DNA of 7,282 nucleotides from Planctomycetales bacterium 4484_123 (GTDB lineage Bacteria > Planctomycetota > Phycisphaerae > SM23-33). Each line of letters begins with the position of its first letter. The first letter of the stretch is position 1. Under the pieces are notes generated by a model. That model was not told where the DNA came from, ran no database searches, and was given only the letters and a program-made list of their open reading frames with translations. This document shows, piece after piece, positions 5,507 to 7,282 of the stretch. Both the position numbers and the translations under genes were made by a program. Where the stretch lies: positions 1 to 7,282 of the forward strand of contig MVCS01000058.1 in NCBI GenBank assembly GCA_002049885.1, given 5' to 3'.

Positions 5507-6212
5507 TTTCCACCCGCCTAATCCGCACCCGGTGCTTGCAGATGGGCCAGACGATCTCCGGACGGACGCGCTGGCCGTCGATCATCTTCATCAGGGCCCC
5601 CAGCAGCCCGGTCAGCTCTCCCAGCCTGACCGGCCCCAGCCTGGCCCCGCGGTCCTTTCGAGCCTGCTCCAGCAGCCGGCCCAGCCGCCGGCGCACCTGC
5701 CCGACGCGACCGGCCAGCGTCTCCTCCGACAACGGCAGCGCCCCGACGCGGGCAGCCACCGCCCGGATGGCCAGGTCGCCGGCCGCATCGAAATCGAAAG
5801 CCAAGTCCACGCTCAGGACCACCCCGCGGCGGCGGGAGCGGACCATCACCGTCAATATCCCCTCGCGCATGGCCACCGCCGGGCCCGCCAGGCCCGCCCT
5901 CTCCAAGGCGGCCGAGACCGCCCCGGGCCTATCGGCCAGAGCGGCAATGGCGTCCATGGAACCAAGGTACTCGTTGGCCTGCTCGGCGGTGATGCTCCAG
6001 GTGAACGGCCGGCCCCGACCCGCCAGCGTGCCGAAGAGGCTGATGTGATTGACCAGCTTCCGCATGCCCTCCTCCTGCTTAGGCCCGGCCAGGACCGCCG
6101 GCCTGTAGGCCGAGGGCACGTGATAGACCATCAACCAGAGGACCAACGCCGTCAGCAAGACTGCCCCCGCCACGACCACGCCGACCCAGAGGATAGCCCG
6201 ACGTACACGCAT
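5415..6212 (-). CDS. Membrane-anchored protein of unknown function
   Basis: The 265-residue product starts MRVRRAILWVGVVVAGAVLL. This is a basic N-terminus followed by one hydrophobic helix (about residues 7-29), so the remaining 235 residues probably lie outside the cytoplasm. Residues 70-83 (FTWSITAEQANEYL) followed by AMREGILTVMVRSRRRGVVLSVDLAFDF (114-141) and IRAVAARVGALPLSEE (149-164) resemble the general pattern of YpmS/DUF2140-like anchored beta-rich proteins. That resemblance is by eye only, and I do not assign the family. Residues 232-247 (RRVEITEGRLTLHVVP) look like a final strand pair; the last 18 residues are Arg/Gly/Ala-rich and lie opposite the phosphoesterase gene. Hydrophobic patterning and composition favour this strand over the antisense frame. 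The ribosome site is weak (GGGGTGA about 14 bases upstream). The gene follows the dockerin gene by 57 bp in the same direction and may share its transcript. Confidence 0.75.
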   Translation of the reverse strand: MRVRRAILWVGVVVAGAVLLTALVLWLMVYHVPSAYRPAVLAGPKQEEGMRKLVNHISLFGTLAGRGRPFTWSITAEQANEYLGSMDAIAALADRPGAVSAALERAGLAGPAVAMREGILTVMVRSRRRGVVLSVDLAFDFDAAGDLAIRAVAARVGALPLSEETLAGRVGQVRRRLGRLLEQARKDRGARLGPVRLGELTGLLGALMKMIDGQRVRPEIVWPICKHRVRIRRVEITEGRLTLHVVPVERRGAGATSARRPAGGG

Positions 6213-6269
6213 GAGAACTACATAGTCACCCCGCGCGGCGATGTCAAAACGTCCCCGGCCGTCGATCGC

Positions 6270-7282
6270 TCACCGCTCCAGCGGCGGTTCGAGGTGAATC
6301 GATTCCAGCACGTTCACGTAGGGGCCATCGACGAGGAGCAGGGCTTGTCCGGCGGGGGCTTCCGAGCCGAGGGCGGAGGTCCAGGACGAGGGGGCGGATG
6401 CCTCCGTCGAGCTGGTCGAATCAGTGGGCTGGGGCTCCCCCGCCGCATCGACCGGGGCGGTAAGTGCCGCTCCGGCCGTCAGGGCCGAGCCTGCCGCGCC
6501 GGCCCCAGCCGCCGCGGACCCGCCGGTGGCGTCGTAGCCGTAGTGGTCGGCCACCGCGCCCAGGTCGGCCACGCCCACCTTGCCGTCTGCGTTGAAATCC
6601 CCGTCCCGCCAGCTCGCATCCAGCCGGCCATAGTTGTCGGCCACGGCCCCGAGGTCGGCGATGCTGACCTTGCCGTCGCCGTTGGCGTCGCCGGCCACCG
6701 CGCCCACCGTCACCGGCAGGGTCTGCGTTACTTGTCGTGGCCCGTCGGCGACCGTCAGCACCACGTCATAGACGCCGTACTGTTGGAACGCGTGCGTGGC
6801 CTGCGGGTCGGGCGAGGTCTGTCCGTCGTCGAAATCCCACTGGTATGAGGCCGCCCCGGTCGGGGACGACTCGAACTGCACCGTCAGCGGCATCAGCCCG
6901 GAGGTAACGTCCGCCGCCGCGGCGGCGGTGAAGCCGCCGGTGTTGGCGGCCCCCGGCGAGCCGGCGCCCTCGGAGGCGTACCAGTTGGCCGGGTCGTCGG
7001 CGAAGAGGTTCGGGGCGATCCGCTCCAGCGACGGGCCGTGCCCGTCGGGCAGTTGGGCCCAGGGCGACCGGTCGTCGTATTCAAGGCCATCGACCAGCAC
7101 GTAGGACCACTCGCCGGTGCCGGCCTCCACCTCGCCGGGCTTGTACAGGCCGACGGCCTCGCCGGCGTTGTCCAGCCGGCCGTCGTAGGGCCCATAGACC
7201 GCCACCTCCGGCGGGATATCGAACTGGTCGCGGAAGGCCGCCGGGTCGGTCCCGGTCACCAGGGCGTAGCCGCCGGCCGGCA
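6270..7282 (-). CDS. Secreted or surface protein with lamin-tail, PKD and dockerin domains (N-terminus beyond the window)
   Basis: The visible 336 C-terminal residues enter from the right edge and stop at 6270-6272; no start is in the window (the codon at 7259 is an internal GTG valine). Residues about 1-116 fit a lamin-tail domain, beginning PAGGYALVTGTDPAAFRDQF and ending GSPGAANTGG. Residues about 117-193 are a PKD domain with the typical YQWDFDDGQTS (146-156) and YGVYDVVLTV strand. Residues 198-248 are a type I dockerin of two calcium loops: DANGDGKVSIADL (D198, N200, D202, D209) and DFNADGKVGVADL (D228, N230, D232, D239). An 88-residue Ala/Ser/Thr/Pro-rich tail follows, ending LLLVDGPYVNVLESIHLEPP and a short basic end. 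Such modular proteins are exported and work in adhesion or polymer handling; dockerins bind cohesins in cellulosomes but also occur widely outside them. Any enzyme domain would lie upstream, out of view. Domain calls are firm; the role is open. Confidence 0.88.
   Translation of the reverse strand, partial: PAGGYALVTGTDPAAFRDQFDIPPEVAVYGPYDGRLDNAGEAVGLYKPGEVEAGTGEWSYVLVDGLEYDDRSPWAQLPDGHGPSLERIAPNLFADDPANWYASEGAGSPGAANTGGFTAAAAADVTSGLMPLTVQFESSPTGAASYQWDFDDGQTSPDPQATHAFQQYGVYDVVLTVADGPRQVTQTLPVTVGAVAGDANGDGKVSIADLGAVADNYGRLDASWRDGDFNADGKVGVADLGAVADHYGYDATGGSAAAGAGAAGSALTAGAALTAPVDAAGEPQPTDSTSSTEASAPSSWTSALGSEAPAGQALLLVDGPYVNVLESIHLEPPLER
6537..6689 (-). repeat. Duplicated dockerin calcium-loop units
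   Basis: Two 63-bp units at 6627-6689 and 6537-6599, offset by 90 bp, encode near-identical 21-residue segments of the form D-x-N-x-DGKV-x-x-ADLGAVAD-x-YG. They differ mainly at third codon positions and at a few residues. This is the internal duplication that defines dockerins; each unit carries the 1-3-5-12 calcium ligands. Confidence 0.85.

Noticed and set aside
5481..6848. 455-codon plus-strand frame opposite the membrane protein and dockerin genes
   Set aside because: Gln/Pro/Arg/His-rich composition. The minus-strand products show a membrane helix and lamin-tail/PKD/dockerin domains, so the minus strand is the coding one.

Overview
The window is a GC-rich bacterial segment carrying seven protein-coding genes, five complete and two cut by the window edges. 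I found no RNA gene, CRISPR array, insertion sequence or phage gene. The gene content suggests a member of the Planctomycetota, perhaps Phycisphaerae-like. The clues are a sigma factor coupled to an anti-sigma-like/VWA membrane protein, a stand-alone LigD-type phosphoesterase domain of the 'HYDLML' kind, and a secreted lamin-tail/PKD/dockerin protein. This assignment rests on family recall, not on any search.

Layout. Positions 1-99 (minus) hold the first 33 codons of an unrecognised protein. After a 185-bp divergent intergenic region comes a two-gene plus-strand unit. It consists of an ECF-like sigma-70 factor (285-821) and, 12 bp later, a 629-residue protein (834-2723). That protein joins an anti-sigma-like N-terminus and one membrane helix to a YfbK-type von Willebrand A domain with a complete MIDAS metal site. 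A perfect 11-bp inverted repeat spans its stop codon. Next on the plus strand is a 560-residue fusion of a GNAT acetyltransferase and a Gfo/Idh/MocA oxidoreductase (2912-4594, GTG start).

A small TPR lipoprotein lies on the minus strand (4660-5031). It is divergent from a plus-strand LigD-type 3'-phosphoesterase domain protein (5108-5506). The 3' end of the latter overlaps, over 92 bp, the convergent minus-strand gene of a membrane-anchored protein (5415-6212). That gene is preceded in the same direction by the C-terminal part of a lamin-tail/PKD/dockerin surface or secreted protein (6270 to beyond 7282).

How they work together. Only the sigma/VWA pair looks like a working unit: the membrane protein probably holds the sigma factor until an extracytoplasmic signal reaches its VWA domain. 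The other genes look like separate transcription units or short same-strand runs with no evident common pathway. I do not see a clear new multi-gene system. The two observations most worth following are the anti-sigma/VWA architecture and the GNAT-oxidoreductase fusion.
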